The position numbers and the translations under genes are program-made. The notes below the pieces were generated by a model, which had not been told where the DNA came from, made no database searches, and worked only from the letters and a program-made list of their open reading frames with translations. From Leptospira jelokensis (GTDB taxonomy: Bacteria; Spirochaetota; Leptospiria; Leptospirales; Leptospiraceae): 64,000 nucleotides of DNA. The stretch spans positions 62,001-126,000 of the forward strand of contig NZ_RQGH01000023.1 in the NCBI RefSeq assembly GCF_004769635.1, written 5' to 3'. Of this stretch, positions 1 to 8,825 are shown one piece after another. How positions within the stretch are numbered: the stretch's first letter is position 1; each line of letters starts with the position of its first letter.

Positions 1-500
1 GCATTTTCCACCACCTTCTCCATCTTCTGGAAATGAGGTGTTAAAAAGATCCGACAGCTATTTAAACCTTGGTCAAGATACAAGGCGCCAAGAAAGGCTT
101 CAAAACAATCGGCCTGTAAATTGAGATTCACTTCTCCCTTTTCTTTTTCCCCTTTTCCCAGAAGTAAAAATTCAGGGAACCTGTAGAGACGCGAAAGTTT
201 TGCAATGGCAGGCGCTGAGACCATTTTGCTCTTCAGTTTGGCTAATATCCCTTCCTTACCTTTAGGAAGTGATTTGTAAAGGTATTCGGCAGCTAGGATG
301 CCAAGCACAGAATCGCCTAAAAATTCCAATCGTTCGTTATCAGAAAGGTAACGATCCGAATCTTCATTGGCAAAGGACCTATGAACAAAAGCTAGGTGGA
401 GGAGGGAAACATCCTTAAAATTGGTATTGGTAATGGATTGTAGTTCTTTGAGGTTTGCGATTCTTTCGGGAGAAAGTTTGATGCGAATGGTGTTAGACAA
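1..500 (-). CDS. rnc: Ribonuclease III (3' end outside window)
   Basis: Cleaves double-stranded RNA in rRNA and mRNA processing. About 166 N-terminal residues are visible; the dsRNA-binding domain lies beyond the left edge. The RNase III signature NERLEFLGDSVLG is at residues 55-67, with the catalytic acidic residues inside it. The only plausible start is TTG at 500, because an in-frame TAG lies 24 bases upstream and there is no nearby ATG or GTG. No well-spaced ribosome binding site is seen. It follows acpP on the same strand, the common acpP-rnc order, separated by a strong hairpin. Confidence 0.93.
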   Translation of the reverse strand, partial: MSNTIRIKLSPERIANLKELQSITNTNFKDVSLLHLAFVHRSFANEDSDRYLSDNERLEFLGDSVLGILAAEYLYKSLPKGKEGILAKLKSKMVSAPAIAKLSRLYRFPEFLLLGKGEKEKGEVNLNLQADCFEAFLGALYLDQGLNSCRIFLTPHFQKMEKVVEN

Positions 501-511
501 GGGAAAAAGAT

Positions 512-538
512 CCGGGTTCCTCTATTCGGGGAACCCGG
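512..538 (-). terminator. Hairpin between acpP and rnc
   Basis: A perfect 9-bp stem (CCGGGTTCC at 512-520 with GGAACCCGG at 530-538) encloses a 9-base loop. Read on the minus strand it is followed by ATCTTTTT, so it can act as an intrinsic terminator or attenuator after acpP. It ends only 11 bases before the rnc start. On the plus strand it is also followed by TTTTT. An RNase III processing or autoregulation site is an alternative. Confidence 0.6.
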
Positions 539-553
539 TTTTTGGATTGGGAA

Positions 554-787
554 TTACCCCTTAAGTTTATCGATGAATTTAATTACATCGCCTACGGTTT
601 GGATTTTTTCTGCGTCTTCATCAGAAATTTCCACACCAAACTCTTCTTCAAGAGCCATCACGAGTTCAACTGTGTCAAGAGAGTCAGCACCAAGATCATT
701 GATGAAGTGAGCTTCAGGTGTAACTTCTGATTCATCAACACCAAGTTGTTCTACGATGATTGACTTAATTTTTTCGAAATCTGCCAT
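554..787 (-). CDS. acpP: Acyl carrier protein
   Basis: Carries growing acyl chains on a phosphopantetheine arm in type II fatty acid synthesis. The protein has 77 residues, is strongly acidic, and has the [10 protein letters not shown] motif; Ser36 of DSL is the expected attachment residue. The start at 787 is chosen because GGAGGATA lies just upstream; the reading frame extends further 5' (to 823) but without support. rnc follows downstream, while fabG, its usual upstream partner, sits 6 kb away on the same strand with unrelated genes between. Confidence 0.97.
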   Translation of the reverse strand: MADFEKIKSIIVEQLGVDESEVTPEAHFINDLGADSLDTVELVMALEEEFGVEISDEDAEKIQTVGDVIKFIDKLKG

Positions 788-1163
788 TTTATATCCTCCA
801 GGCCACTGTGAACAGTGGGGCAAGTGTTAAATCGTTTTCCGCCAGGTATATATGTACGCCTAGCGTTTTTTTAAAATGAAATTGTCGGAATTTTTGGCAA
901 GTCTAAATAGATTATTTTCCTCTTGAAACCTTTGACATCGTTCTAACATCACCTAACAAACATTACTATTTAGATAGACCAAAACCTAAGGGTAAAAAAG
1001 AACCAACCTGTTCTCCTTTTCAGCGAATGACAATATCTTACGCCGATTTCCAATCGATTGATCCATTTTAACAGATTTATATTCCGTTATAACGAATACA
1101 CCTTCCCCTTTTTGCCTCAATCATCGATACCGTTCTTAAGAATTTCAATTTTAGGAGAATTCC
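788..1163. other. Intergenic region between divergent acpP and lipoprotein gene
   Basis: This 376-base stretch must hold the promoters of acpP (leftward) and of the lipoprotein gene (rightward). It is A+T rich with no convincing reading frame. A short palindrome CGTTATAACG lies near 1095-1104, and the lipoprotein gene has a TTAGGAGA ribosome binding site at about 1151-1158. I could not assign -35 and -10 boxes with confidence. Confidence 0.5.
803..818 (-). promoter_or_regulatory. Leader hairpin just upstream of acpP ribosome binding site
   Basis: CCACTG and CAGTGG form a perfect 6-bp stem around a 4-base loop, ending a few bases before the GGAGG of acpP. It could stabilise the messenger or modulate initiation. 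No function is proven by sequence alone. Confidence 0.3.
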
Positions 1164-2750
1164 ATGATTCAGAAATGGTCAAAAACTCTTTCCACATTCC
1201 TCCTCGTTTCTTTTTTCGCATCTTGTGCTGATAAAAAAGAGGACAATAACGCATTACTTGCAGGGCTCCTTTTCCTTGCTGCCAACCAAATTAAGGTGAA
1301 TACAGCAAGTGATTTGGTAAACGAATCCAATGATGATTACAACCAAAACAATTGGGGGCTCATCACAGCGTCTACTCTCAATCGTTTTGTTTCCGATTGG
1401 CAGGCAAACAAACCAAGCCATATCACAGGCAACCTGATCATCTTACAAACGGATGTGGCGAACCGAAGAACTGGTGATAGTCCGGGAAGAAAACCGTATG
1501 TGAAAGCAGATCCTGAAAAAGGTGTATATGTGTATTTATTGAATGATTATACTCCTTCAGGCTTACCTTCAGGGGGGTTTCGTTTTAACCAAACAAGAGA
1601 TTCAGGTCTTTTCAAAAATTCTGTTCGATACCAAGCAAATGGAGAATTTGTAGATGATTGGTTGAATACATATGGCATTAATCCCACAAAAGATTTGATT
1701 GTTTTTGCAGCTGGAACAGGAAACGGAATCATTCCTGCTTCAGCAGTGACTAGTTCTAGTGCGGGTCTTGCTGGAGCAATCCAAGACATTACAAGAGGAG
1801 TTTACTGGTTACGCTATTGGGGCGTTGATATCAAACACTTAGCAATCCTAAATGGAAATTTAAGGAGCAATTTTGTTTTAACTTATCCGACTCAAACCAG
1901 TGATTCCAGAAGCACTCTTCCGGCAAAGGGTAACTTCTCAGTCAAAAGCATTCGTGTAGACAATACGATTATCACTTCTGGACTCGAAGACATTTATGAA
2001 ATTGCAAAAAACAATTTAGAAGCGCAAATTCCAGGACTCACTACGAAACAGTTCTTAATTGATGCGAGACCAACAAGTCAGTTTGGTGCTGGGAGAAGCG
2101 CTGGGATTCCAGGCAATGGTAGCACTACTACATACATCACAACTAGTTGGGACTCACAAGGTGCCCCTGCAGCTTGGGGAGCTAGTGGTGATTTAAACAT
2201 TGCAGAAACTGCAGGAAAAACGTACGTGCCTTTTGAAGGCAATATCAAAGGTGCTGTTTCATTTCCTTGGCTTGCTCTCTTCGAAGGATTCACTGATGCA
2301 GGTGGAGTTGCAGATGATGCGGCAGCAGAAGCAGCATTCAATATTGGTTACAGGTATAAATCAAAATCTGCATTAAAAACAATTTTCGCAAATAAAGGTT
2401 ATACTTCCGGTGCCACAGTTGTTAGCCAATGCAGGACCAATTTTGAAGCCCAAGTCAATGGTTTTGCAGCATTGAATATCTTGGGATATCCATCCACCTA
2501 TTATGATGGATCGTTAGTAGAATGGACTTCCTTAGTTGCAAGCCACCCTTCCTCAGCTTTAAATAAGGTTCCGACTGACTTCAAATGGAGAACCGATTTG
2601 GCTTCGGTTAGTGTATTTGATTATAATCCACAGGATCCTAAACCTGCTGGTGCGGCCGGTGGTGTAATTGATAGAGTGAAATCTGCGGAGGTTAATCTCA
2701 CGGCAACGACAACAAAAAAATTCATCCAAGAAGACAAAGCTTACAAATAG
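1164..2750 (+). CDS. Rhodanese-like sulfurtransferase lipoprotein
   Basis: A 528-residue exported protein. Residues 1-20 form a signal peptide ending in FFAS before Cys21, a spirochaetal lipobox, so membrane anchoring is expected. The rest resembles tandem rhodanese domains: an inactive-looking first half (WLRYWGVDIKHLAILNGN, about 215-232) and a second half with a Cys423 active-site-like loop (SQCRTNFEAQ), followed by the YYDGSLVEW element typical of thiosulfate sulfurtransferases. It is longer than ordinary two-domain rhodaneses (about 280 residues), mostly through Gly/Ser/Ala-rich insertions. Substrate is unknown; sulfur-transfer activity is inferred from the fold. It is a single gene with its own ribosome binding site and a hairpin terminator. 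Confidence 0.72.
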   Translation: MIQKWSKTLSTFLLVSFFASCADKKEDNNALLAGLLFLAANQIKVNTASDLVNESNDDYNQNNWGLITASTLNRFVSDWQANKPSHITGNLIILQTDVANRRTGDSPGRKPYVKADPEKGVYVYLLNDYTPSGLPSGGFRFNQTRDSGLFKNSVRYQANGEFVDDWLNTYGINPTKDLIVFAAGTGNGIIPASAVTSSSAGLAGAIQDITRGVYWLRYWGVDIKHLAILNGNLRSNFVLTYPTQTSDSRSTLPAKGNFSVKSIRVDNTIITSGLEDIYEIAKNNLEAQIPGLTTKQFLIDARPTSQFGAGRSAGIPGNGSTTTYITTSWDSQGAPAAWGASGDLNIAETAGKTYVPFEGNIKGAVSFPWLALFEGFTDAGGVADDAAAEAAFNIGYRYKSKSALKTIFANKGYTSGATVVSQCRTNFEAQVNGFAALNILGYPSTYYDGSLVEWTSLVASHPSSALNKVPTDFKWRTDLASVSVFDYNPQDPKPAGAAGGVIDRVKSAEVNLTATTTKKFIQEDKAYK

Positions 2751-2782
2751 TTCTGAATCTTTTCCCAGTTTACCCACACTCG

Positions 2783-2814
2783 TCTCCTGGTGAACGCCAG
2801 GGGACATCCTTTTC
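2783..2814 (+). terminator. Terminator after the rhodanese lipoprotein gene
   Basis: TCTCCTGG (2783-2790) and CCAGGGGA (2797-2804) pair over 8 bp with one G-T wobble around a 6-base loop, followed by CATCCTTTT. It lies 33 bases after the stop codon. Confidence 0.55.
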
Positions 2815-2858
2815 GAATTTCCCTTTTCAATTTTAGTTTTCCAACTTATTTTGTCTCT

Positions 2859-4766
2859 ATGGCAAGGAATGAAAAAGAAGAGTCCATTCAGATTGGATTC
2901 CGTGAGGCATTGGCATTAATTTTACCTTACTTTCGAAAGAAAATTTGGATCCAGTTTCGTTCTGTGATTTGGATTGTCCTTTACCTCACTCTCTTCCAAC
3001 TCCTTGTGTTACGTGTGCCAATCAAAGAGGCAGGCCTTATCACTTTAGGAATTGTTTCCGTGATCATTGGACTTAGTTTTTTTTTGGAAGGTTTATTCCT
3101 CGGTCTTATGCCACTTGGGGAAGCGTTAGGACTTAGACTTCCACAAAAATTAGGCATCGTAAGCATCATGGCATTTTCCATCTTACTGGGAATGGGGGCA
3201 ACATTAGCAGAACCTGCGATTGCCATCTTAAAAGCTTGTGGTAGTAAAGTCACACCGTGGGAAGCACCCTTACTCTATTATCTATTAAACGAAGGTTCGG
3301 ATACCCTTTATCTCTCCATCGCAACAGGCGTTGGGATTTCAGTGCTTTTAGGGATGTTACGTTTTTTGTATGGATTTTCTTTGTCCAAAGTTTTAATCCC
3401 ATCCATATTTTTATTGTTAGGTGTAAGTCTGTATGCCTATTTCGATGAAAACCTTAAATACATATCTGGACTTGCTTGGGATTCAGGTGCAGTGACAACG
3501 GGACCTGTGACCGTCCCACTCGTTGTAGCATTAGGAATTGGAATTTCTAAAGTATCAGAAAAAAATGAACAAAGTAGTGCCTATGGGGTGGTAACCCTTG
3601 CCTCATTATTCCCCATCCTATCAGTTTTTTTGGTAGGGATTTACTTTTCAATGCAGGTTCCCAAGCCAATGTTAGAAGGAGAATTTTTCCAAAAAGAAAT
3701 CCATTCAACAAAAGGTAAATTTTTGTTAGGTGGAAAAACCAAAGAATTCGAAACGAATCAAAAAACAAGTTCCACCACTCCAAATTCCCTCAAAAAGATT
3801 CCAAAAGGGATAGGCAATCATATCTTCGATGCATTTATGATTGCCCTTCGCGCCATTTTACCTCTGTCCATTTTTTTGATCGTTGTATTGTATTTGGTAT
3901 TAAAAGAAAAGATACCTTACCCTGAAGAGGTAAGGCTAGGCATTTTATTTTCGGTGATTGGACTCACCATCTTCAATTTTGGAATCATGTTTGGACTGAA
4001 CCAATTAGGAGACCAAGTAGGATGGAAACTCCCTTCCACGTTTCGTTCCATCGAACTCACTGACTCTACGAAGTACATTCAAAACTTTAATCCCAAAGCA
4101 GTATTTACTGCCCTTAACGAAGATGGAAAGGAAGAGAAGTTCTTTTACCTAAAGGAACGAAAATCCTACACAGAGATTCCCTACAGAGAAGAAAATTGGG
4201 ACCAATCCAAAAAAATTTATGAATTCACTCCCATCCATGGACCAATCTTTGGGAAAGAAGACAACTTACTTGGTTACGGTATTGTATTGATTTTTGCTTT
4301 TGTTTTAGGGTACACTGCCACTTTAGCCGAACCAGCGTTATCTGCTCTTGGCAATGCTGTGGAGGAAACCACTGTTGGAACCTTTCGAAAATCACTTCTC
4401 ATCCAATCCGTTGCCATTGGAGTTGGGTTTGGGACTTTGATGGGAATTTTAAAAATCATTTTGGAGATACCAATTGTTTGGATTTTAATCCCGGTATATT
4501 TATTTTTATTACTATTAAATCGATTGAGTAAACCCGAGTTCATCGAAATTGCGTGGGATAGTGCGGGAGTGACCACGGGCCCCATCACCGTCCCCCTTGT
4601 GATTGCCATGGGACTTGGGATCGGAAGCCAAATGGGAACCATTGATGGATTTGGAATTTTGGCTTGTGCTTCGGCGTTTCCTATCCTCACGGTTTTAGTC
4701 ATGGGGATCCTTGTCGAAAATTCTCGTAAACTTTCGTTAAACGATTCGGTACAAAAACAAAAGTAA
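2859..4766 (+). CDS. DUF1538 family membrane protein
   Basis: An integral membrane protein of 635 residues made of two homologous halves. Each half carries the diagnostic pair: an early GATLAEPA element and a later AWDS[GA][AG]VTTGP[VI]TVPLV element. Each half has several transmembrane segments; the halves are joined by a soluble stretch of about 130 residues after the second block of helices. The start at 2859 (MARNEKEE) is preferred because the upstream 23 codons run into the terminator of the preceding gene. The family is widespread but its transport or channel function is unknown. The next gene begins 5 bases later and encodes a PII-like protein, so the pair probably forms a regulated membrane system (inference). 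Confidence 0.8.
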   Translation: MARNEKEESIQIGFREALALILPYFRKKIWIQFRSVIWIVLYLTLFQLLVLRVPIKEAGLITLGIVSVIIGLSFFLEGLFLGLMPLGEALGLRLPQKLGIVSIMAFSILLGMGATLAEPAIAILKACGSKVTPWEAPLLYYLLNEGSDTLYLSIATGVGISVLLGMLRFLYGFSLSKVLIPSIFLLLGVSLYAYFDENLKYISGLAWDSGAVTTGPVTVPLVVALGIGISKVSEKNEQSSAYGVVTLASLFPILSVFLVGIYFSMQVPKPMLEGEFFQKEIHSTKGKFLLGGKTKEFETNQKTSSTTPNSLKKIPKGIGNHIFDAFMIALRAILPLSIFLIVVLYLVLKEKIPYPEEVRLGILFSVIGLTIFNFGIMFGLNQLGDQVGWKLPSTFRSIELTDSTKYIQNFNPKAVFTALNEDGKEEKFFYLKERKSYTEIPYREENWDQSKKIYEFTPIHGPIFGKEDNLLGYGIVLIFAFVLGYTATLAEPALSALGNAVEETTVGTFRKSLLIQSVAIGVGFGTLMGILKIILEIPIVWILIPVYLFLLLLNRLSKPEFIEIAWDSAGVTTGPITVPLVIAMGLGIGSQMGTIDGFGILACASAFPILTVLVMGILVENSRKLSLNDSVQKQK

Positions 4767-4770
4767 CCTT

Positions 4771-5889
4771 ATGAAACAGAAAATGTCTAGGATCACTGCC
4801 ATTGTCCACCGAGACCTAACGGAATCAGTGATATCCACTTTCAAAGAAAACGGAATTCTGTATTACCATTTAGAACAAGGAAGGTATCCAGTTCTTGCCA
4901 AAAGAGGAATATGGTTTTTGGACTTTTATCATAACCAATCCATCATTGATACTCCAGTTTCCATTTTTGAAATCCTATGTGATGAGAAGTCAGAATATTT
5001 TTTACTCGCACTCATCCGCGATGCAGCAGAACTCAATGTCCCAGGGCATGGAAGTGTCTATTCGGAATCCATTGATTTCATTGGAGAAACACCGATTGGC
5101 TACACATGTACATCCAAAGAGAAAAGAAAACCAATTGGATTTACGGGTCTTACTGGAATTTTTTGTGTGTTACCGAGAGGTTCCGCAGAACCAATCGCCC
5201 GTTTGCTCTTACAAAATGGAATTGCTGTTCCTACCATTAGCTTTGGAACAGGGACTGGCCTTCGAGACCGGTTGGGACTTTTAAGGATTACGATCCCCAA
5301 AGAAAAAGAAATCCTTAAACTTGTGGTCCATTCCTCAGACAGTGAACATGTACTCGATTTTATGATTGAAGTGGGTCGATTGGATTTACCCGGTAGAGGT
5401 TTTATTTTTGAATTCCCCGTTGGAAAAGGCCTCCTTAATACCAAAGTGAGTTTGGAAGGTCCCAAACAAGCTGCCAGTATGGACCAAATCATTTCCGCCT
5501 TAGATCAGTTATATGGGAATATGGATTGGAGGAAAAAATCAAACCAATTTAGAATATCCACAAGGCAAAGGAATTATTTTGAAGGTGTGAATTTAATCCT
5601 TAACTGCAAAGAAGAGATGATGGAATTTGTAACAAGTGCCTTACGTAAAGTAGGTGTGACAAGTTCCACCATTTCACTCAACCGACTTTTCCATACAGGA
5701 AATACAGATAGTGTTTTCACGCCTGCAAGAGAAGTGGCAACAGTCCTCATCCCAAAAAAAAATCTCACAGAAGTGATCGAAGTTTTAAACGAGATCCAAT
5801 ATTTTTCATCAAGTTTTGAAGGCATTGCCTATACAATGGAGATTCCCAGAGCATTCTCTTACCAATCGAAAAAATCGAAATCCAAGTGA
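4771..5889 (+). CDS. Triple PII-like signalling protein
   Basis: A 372-residue soluble protein that appears to contain three ferredoxin-like PII-type units in tandem (about 6-120, 125-240 and 255-362). Units 1 and 2 end with matching C-loop-like motifs, NVPGHGSVYSE and DLPGRGFIFEF, and units 2 and 3 both open with a hydrophobic strand followed by a long helix. PII proteins are normally trimers of 110-residue chains, so a covalently linked triple could mimic the trimer in one chain. It is only 5 bases after the DUF1538 gene, hence translationally linked; by analogy with GlnK-AmtB it may gate that membrane partner. Met5 is an alternative start. The ligand is unknown. Confidence 0.68.
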   Translation: MKQKMSRITAIVHRDLTESVISTFKENGILYYHLEQGRYPVLAKRGIWFLDFYHNQSIIDTPVSIFEILCDEKSEYFLLALIRDAAELNVPGHGSVYSESIDFIGETPIGYTCTSKEKRKPIGFTGLTGIFCVLPRGSAEPIARLLLQNGIAVPTISFGTGTGLRDRLGLLRITIPKEKEILKLVVHSSDSEHVLDFMIEVGRLDLPGRGFIFEFPVGKGLLNTKVSLEGPKQAASMDQIISALDQLYGNMDWRKKSNQFRISTRQRNYFEGVNLILNCKEEMMEFVTSALRKVGVTSSTISLNRLFHTGNTDSVFTPAREVATVLIPKKNLTEVIEVLNEIQYFSSSFEGIAYTMEIPRAFSYQSKKSKSK

Positions 5890-5948
5890 ATCGGAAATCT
5901 AGGATTATAAAAATTAGACCAAATGGATTCAATTTCCCGTTCGATCGA

Positions 5949-6518
5949 TTATCGAATCAGACGCTCATAAATCTGTAAAAACACAACCCCTAAACCACCG
6001 ATGGTTGCCCCAACAATGGGAATCCCCAGAATTCGAATGGTAAAATTGATGGCATCCAATCTTTTTTCAATGGATTCAAAACGAGCATCCATCGTTGATT
6101 GCATGGACTCAAAGCGAGCATCCATGGTCGACTGCATGGATTCAAAACGAGCATCCATAGTTAACTGCATGGATTCAAAACGAGCATCCATGGTTGACTG
6201 CATGGATTCAAAGCGAGCATCCATCGTTGATTGCATGGATTCAAAACGAGCATCCATGTTTGATTGAAAGGATTCGAATCTTTGGTTCATCTCGTTACGC
6301 AAAAATTCGGACCTTTGGTTCATTTCATAACGAATGGAATCAAAACCAGTTCTCACCTCTTGGTGCATGGGAAGGATCTTAGTGTCTTGCATATTGGTGA
6401 TGCCCTGGTCACGTTTCTCTTCAATAGTATCAACGATCCAGTCTTGTATTTCAACCGCGATTTTCGTATCAATCTGCGCTTTTTCTAGAATTTGGTAGAG
6501 TTTTTGTTGGGTTCGCAT
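5949..6518 (-). CDS. Coiled-coil repeat membrane protein, Bdr-like layout
   Basis: A 189-residue protein with an N-terminal helical region (1-60), two degenerate repeats (MNQRSEFLRNE, MNQRFESFQSN), then a run of nearly identical 11-residue repeats of the type MDARFESMQST, and a C-terminal transmembrane helix (about 160-182, RILGIPIVGATIGGLGVVFL) ending in a short basic tail. Eleven-residue periodicity fits a right-handed coiled coil. The layout (helical head, 11-residue repeats, C-terminal membrane anchor) resembles the Bdr proteins of Borrelia, though the repeat sequence differs. It is probably a tail-anchored oligomer; its function is unknown. It is convergent with the PII-like gene. Confidence 0.7.
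   Translation of the reverse strand: MRTQQKLYQILEKAQIDTKIAVEIQDWIVDTIEEKRDQGITNMQDTKILPMHQEVRTGFDSIRYEMNQRSEFLRNEMNQRFESFQSNMDARFESMQSTMDARFESMQSTMDARFESMQLTMDARFESMQSTMDARFESMQSTMDARFESIEKRLDAINFTIRILGIPIVGATIGGLGVVFLQIYERLIR
6070..6267 (-). repeat. Six tandem 33-bp coding repeats
   Basis: Six consecutive 33-base units starting at 6070, 6103, 6136, 6169, 6202 and 6235 encode the 11-residue repeat of the coiled-coil protein. Copies differ by only a few bases. The tract is in frame, so copy-number change would lengthen or shorten the coiled coil without breaking the gene. Confidence 0.95.
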
Positions 6519-6629
6519 GGATTTCTCTATAAAAGAGGAGAAATCAAGTGGGTGTAGGGCCTATTTTTTTTGGAATACGATCCACTTGAGATCAATGCAA
6601 ACCCCAAGTGGAAGGAAACGATTTTGGTT

Positions 6630-7391
6630 TTAGTGACCGCCACCTGGCAAAAATCCACCACCATTGATATCAAGGATATGACCTGTGATAAAAGAAGAGG
6701 CGTCAGATGCGAGGAAGGCAATACCGTTTGCGATGTCTTCAGGAAGACCAGCACGTTTTAACGGGATCGCTTGCACCATACCTTGTCTGATGTTCTCTGG
6801 GATGGCTTCTGTCATTTCAGTTGCGATAAAACCAGGAGCAATTGCATTACAACGAACCTTTCTTGATGCCATCTCAAGTGCCACAGCCTTAGTAAAACCA
6901 ATCACACCTGCTTTCGAAGCAGAGTAATTTGTTTGTCCAATGTTTCCGTTTTCACCAGAGATAGAAGATAAGTTGATGATGGATCCACCATTTTCTTGTT
7001 TCATCATTACTTTGATTGCAGCTTGTGTACAGAGGTAAGTTCCAGTTAGGTTGACAGCAATGACTGCATCCCACTGCTCCTTTTTCATTCTCATAAGGAG
7101 AGTGTCACGAGTGATACCAGCGTTATTCACGAGGATATCAACAGATCCAAATTCTTTTTTAGCAGAATCAATGAGTTTTTGTGCATCTTCTTCCACCGAT
7201 ACGTTCGCAACAACGGCAATGGCTTTGTAACCTTTAGATTTAAGTTCTTCTGCAGTTGCATTGGTTGCTTCTGGGTTCATGTCCGCTACGACAATGTTTG
7301 CACCAAGAGATGCAAGTTTCAAACAAGTTGCCTTTCCAATTCCTCTTGCACCACCGGTTACGATGGCTGTTTTCCCTGATAAACTGATCAT
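6630..7391 (-). CDS. fabG: 3-oxoacyl-ACP reductase
   Basis: Reduces 3-oxoacyl-ACP with NADPH in fatty acid elongation. The 253-residue protein has the short-chain dehydrogenase signature: TGGARGIG near residue 13, NNAG near 90, catalytic Ser in LSSISGE and the YxxxK of NYSASKAG. The sequence is close to classical FabG throughout. AGAGGAA precedes the ATG. It lies downstream of plsX on the same strand with a 138-base gap, completing a rpmF-plsX-fabG set. Confidence 0.95.
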   Translation of the reverse strand: MISLSGKTAIVTGGARGIGKATCLKLASLGANIVVADMNPEATNATAEELKSKGYKAIAVVANVSVEEDAQKLIDSAKKEFGSVDILVNNAGITRDTLLMRMKKEQWDAVIAVNLTGTYLCTQAAIKVMMKQENGGSIINLSSISGENGNIGQTNYSASKAGVIGFTKAVALEMASRKVRCNAIAPGFIATEMTEAIPENIRQGMVQAIPLKRAGLPEDIANGIAFLASDASSFITGHILDINGGGFLPGGGH

Positions 7392-7529
7392 TTTTGGTTC
7401 CTCTTTTTTCTAATTCCTAAACTATTTTCTTAACAAAATCCTAAACAAACAAAATAAAACCGTTCTATCGTAGCGTTAACCGAATCCCACCCACCATAAC
7501 AAGTGCTAAGCGAAATTAACTTACTACCT

Positions 7530-8552
7530 TCAATTGGAATCTCCCAAAATGGTTTTGTATTCACCAAGCCTTTCGCGAATCCTTTCGTTGATTCCGTGTT
7601 TGGCGCATTCGGAAATCACTCTTACTGCATTTTTAACAGCAAGTGCATTGGAAGACCCATGTCCAATCATACAAATCCCTTCCACACCTAGGAGTAGTGC
7701 TCCACCATATTCAGCATAATCTAATCTTTTTTTCACAGCATTAAAGGTGGATTTTAATAATAAGGCTCCAGTCTGTGCAAGGCTGGATTGCCGAATGGAA
7801 TTTCGTAAGACATTAAAAATAGATTTTGCAAGTCCTTCCGTCGCTTTTAAAACAATGTTTCCTATAAAACCGTCACAAACAACAACGTCCACATCACGAC
7901 CACTCCCGTACAAATCACGGCCTTCTACATTCCCAACAAAGTTAAATGGAATTTTTTTTAAGAGGTCAAAGGTTTTAACAGAAACTGTATTCCCTTTTTT
8001 GTCTTCTTCCCCATTGGAAAGAATACCAACCTTTGGATTTTTGACACCAAAGAGTTCACGTGAATAAATTTCACCCATAACAGCAAACTGTGCCAAATAT
8101 TCTGGTTTGCAGTCTACATTGGCACCGGCATCTAACAAGATAACAGGTGGTCCAACTTCTCTTGGAATGGGAGCTGCAATTGGAGGACGCAAAACACCTG
8201 GTAGTCGGCCTAAATGCAATAATGCAGCGGCCATAGTTGCACCAGTGTTTCCAGGTGAAAACACGCCGATACATTCTTTGTCTGCTACCAAACGAACTGC
8301 TTTTACTACGGAAGAATCCTCCATAGCGCGGACTGCTATGGAAGGAGAATCATTCATACCGATGATCTCGGTAGAATGTACGACACGGATTTTCTCTGTG
8401 TCATAATCGAATTTTAACAGGATATCAAGTAACTCTTGTTCATCGCCAACGAGCGAAACGGACAGTCCGAATTCTCGTACTGCCAGAACCGCGCCCTCGA
8501 CGATCGCTTCAGGGCCGTAATCTCCGCTCATCGCGTCCACGGCGACCCACAT
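7530..8552 (-). CDS. plsX: Phosphate acyltransferase PlsX
   Basis: Makes acyl-phosphate from acyl-ACP, the first step of phospholipid synthesis in the PlsX/PlsY route. The 340-residue length and the start [13 protein letters not shown] are diagnostic. Conserved internal elements include [33 protein letters not shown] and [15 protein letters not shown]. It begins 5 bases after the rpmF stop, so the two are very likely co-translated. Confidence 0.97.
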   Translation of the reverse strand: MWVAVDAMSGDYGPEAIVEGAVLAVREFGLSVSLVGDEQELLDILLKFDYDTEKIRVVHSTEIIGMNDSPSIAVRAMEDSSVVKAVRLVADKECIGVFSPGNTGATMAAALLHLGRLPGVLRPPIAAPIPREVGPPVILLDAGANVDCKPEYLAQFAVMGEIYSRELFGVKNPKVGILSNGEEDKKGNTVSVKTFDLLKKIPFNFVGNVEGRDLYGSGRDVDVVVCDGFIGNIVLKATEGLAKSIFNVLRNSIRQSSLAQTGALLLKSTFNAVKKRLDYAEYGGALLLGVEGICMIGHGSSNALAVKNAVRVISECAKHGINERIRERLGEYKTILGDSN

Positions 8553-8557
8553 AACGG

Positions 8558-8758
8558 TTAGTTATCTTCGGTTGTTTTTTTAACTTTTTGAGCGACTACG
8601 AGTTTTCCCTTATAAAAACCGCAATAAGGGCAAACACGGTGGGACAGAACAAATGATCCACAATTGGAACACGGGTTTAAGTTAGGTTTGCCAATCGCAT
8701 GATGGGCTCTTTTTGTTCTAACTTTCGATTTTGATTTACGTCTCTTTGGGACTGCCAT
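8558..8758 (-). CDS. rpmF: 50S ribosomal protein L32
   Basis: A small, basic 66-residue ribosomal protein. It has the N-terminal [12 protein letters not shown] and a complete zinc-ribbon pattern, CSNC and CPYC, around residues 33-49. AGGATAG precedes the ATG. The rpmF-plsX linkage is common in bacteria and couples ribosome and lipid synthesis. Confidence 0.97.
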   Translation of the reverse strand: MAVPKRRKSKSKVRTKRAHHAIGKPNLNPCSNCGSFVLSHRVCPYCGFYKGKLVVAQKVKKTTEDN

Positions 8759-8825
8759 GGCTATCCTCTATGGAATTATAACTGGTTTTTACTATGTTTT
8801 GGAAATCCGATGTGAAAACAATATT

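Noticed and set aside
932..960. TTGACA as promoter of the rhodanese lipoprotein gene
   Set aside because: No acceptable -10 box follows at 16-18 bases, and the site is over 200 bases from the start codon.
4274..4702. A 142-codon minus-strand frame inside the DUF1538 gene
   Set aside because: It is the antisense shadow of a well-supported coding region and shows no domain or ribosome binding site.
6070..6267. Possible CRISPR array because of regular short repeats
   Set aside because: The 33-bp units are directly adjacent without spacers and encode an in-frame 11-residue protein repeat.
6582..6611. Inverted repeat CCACTTG/CAAGTGG after fabG as terminator
   Set aside because: The loop is 16 bases and no U-run follows on the minus strand, so termination is not supported.
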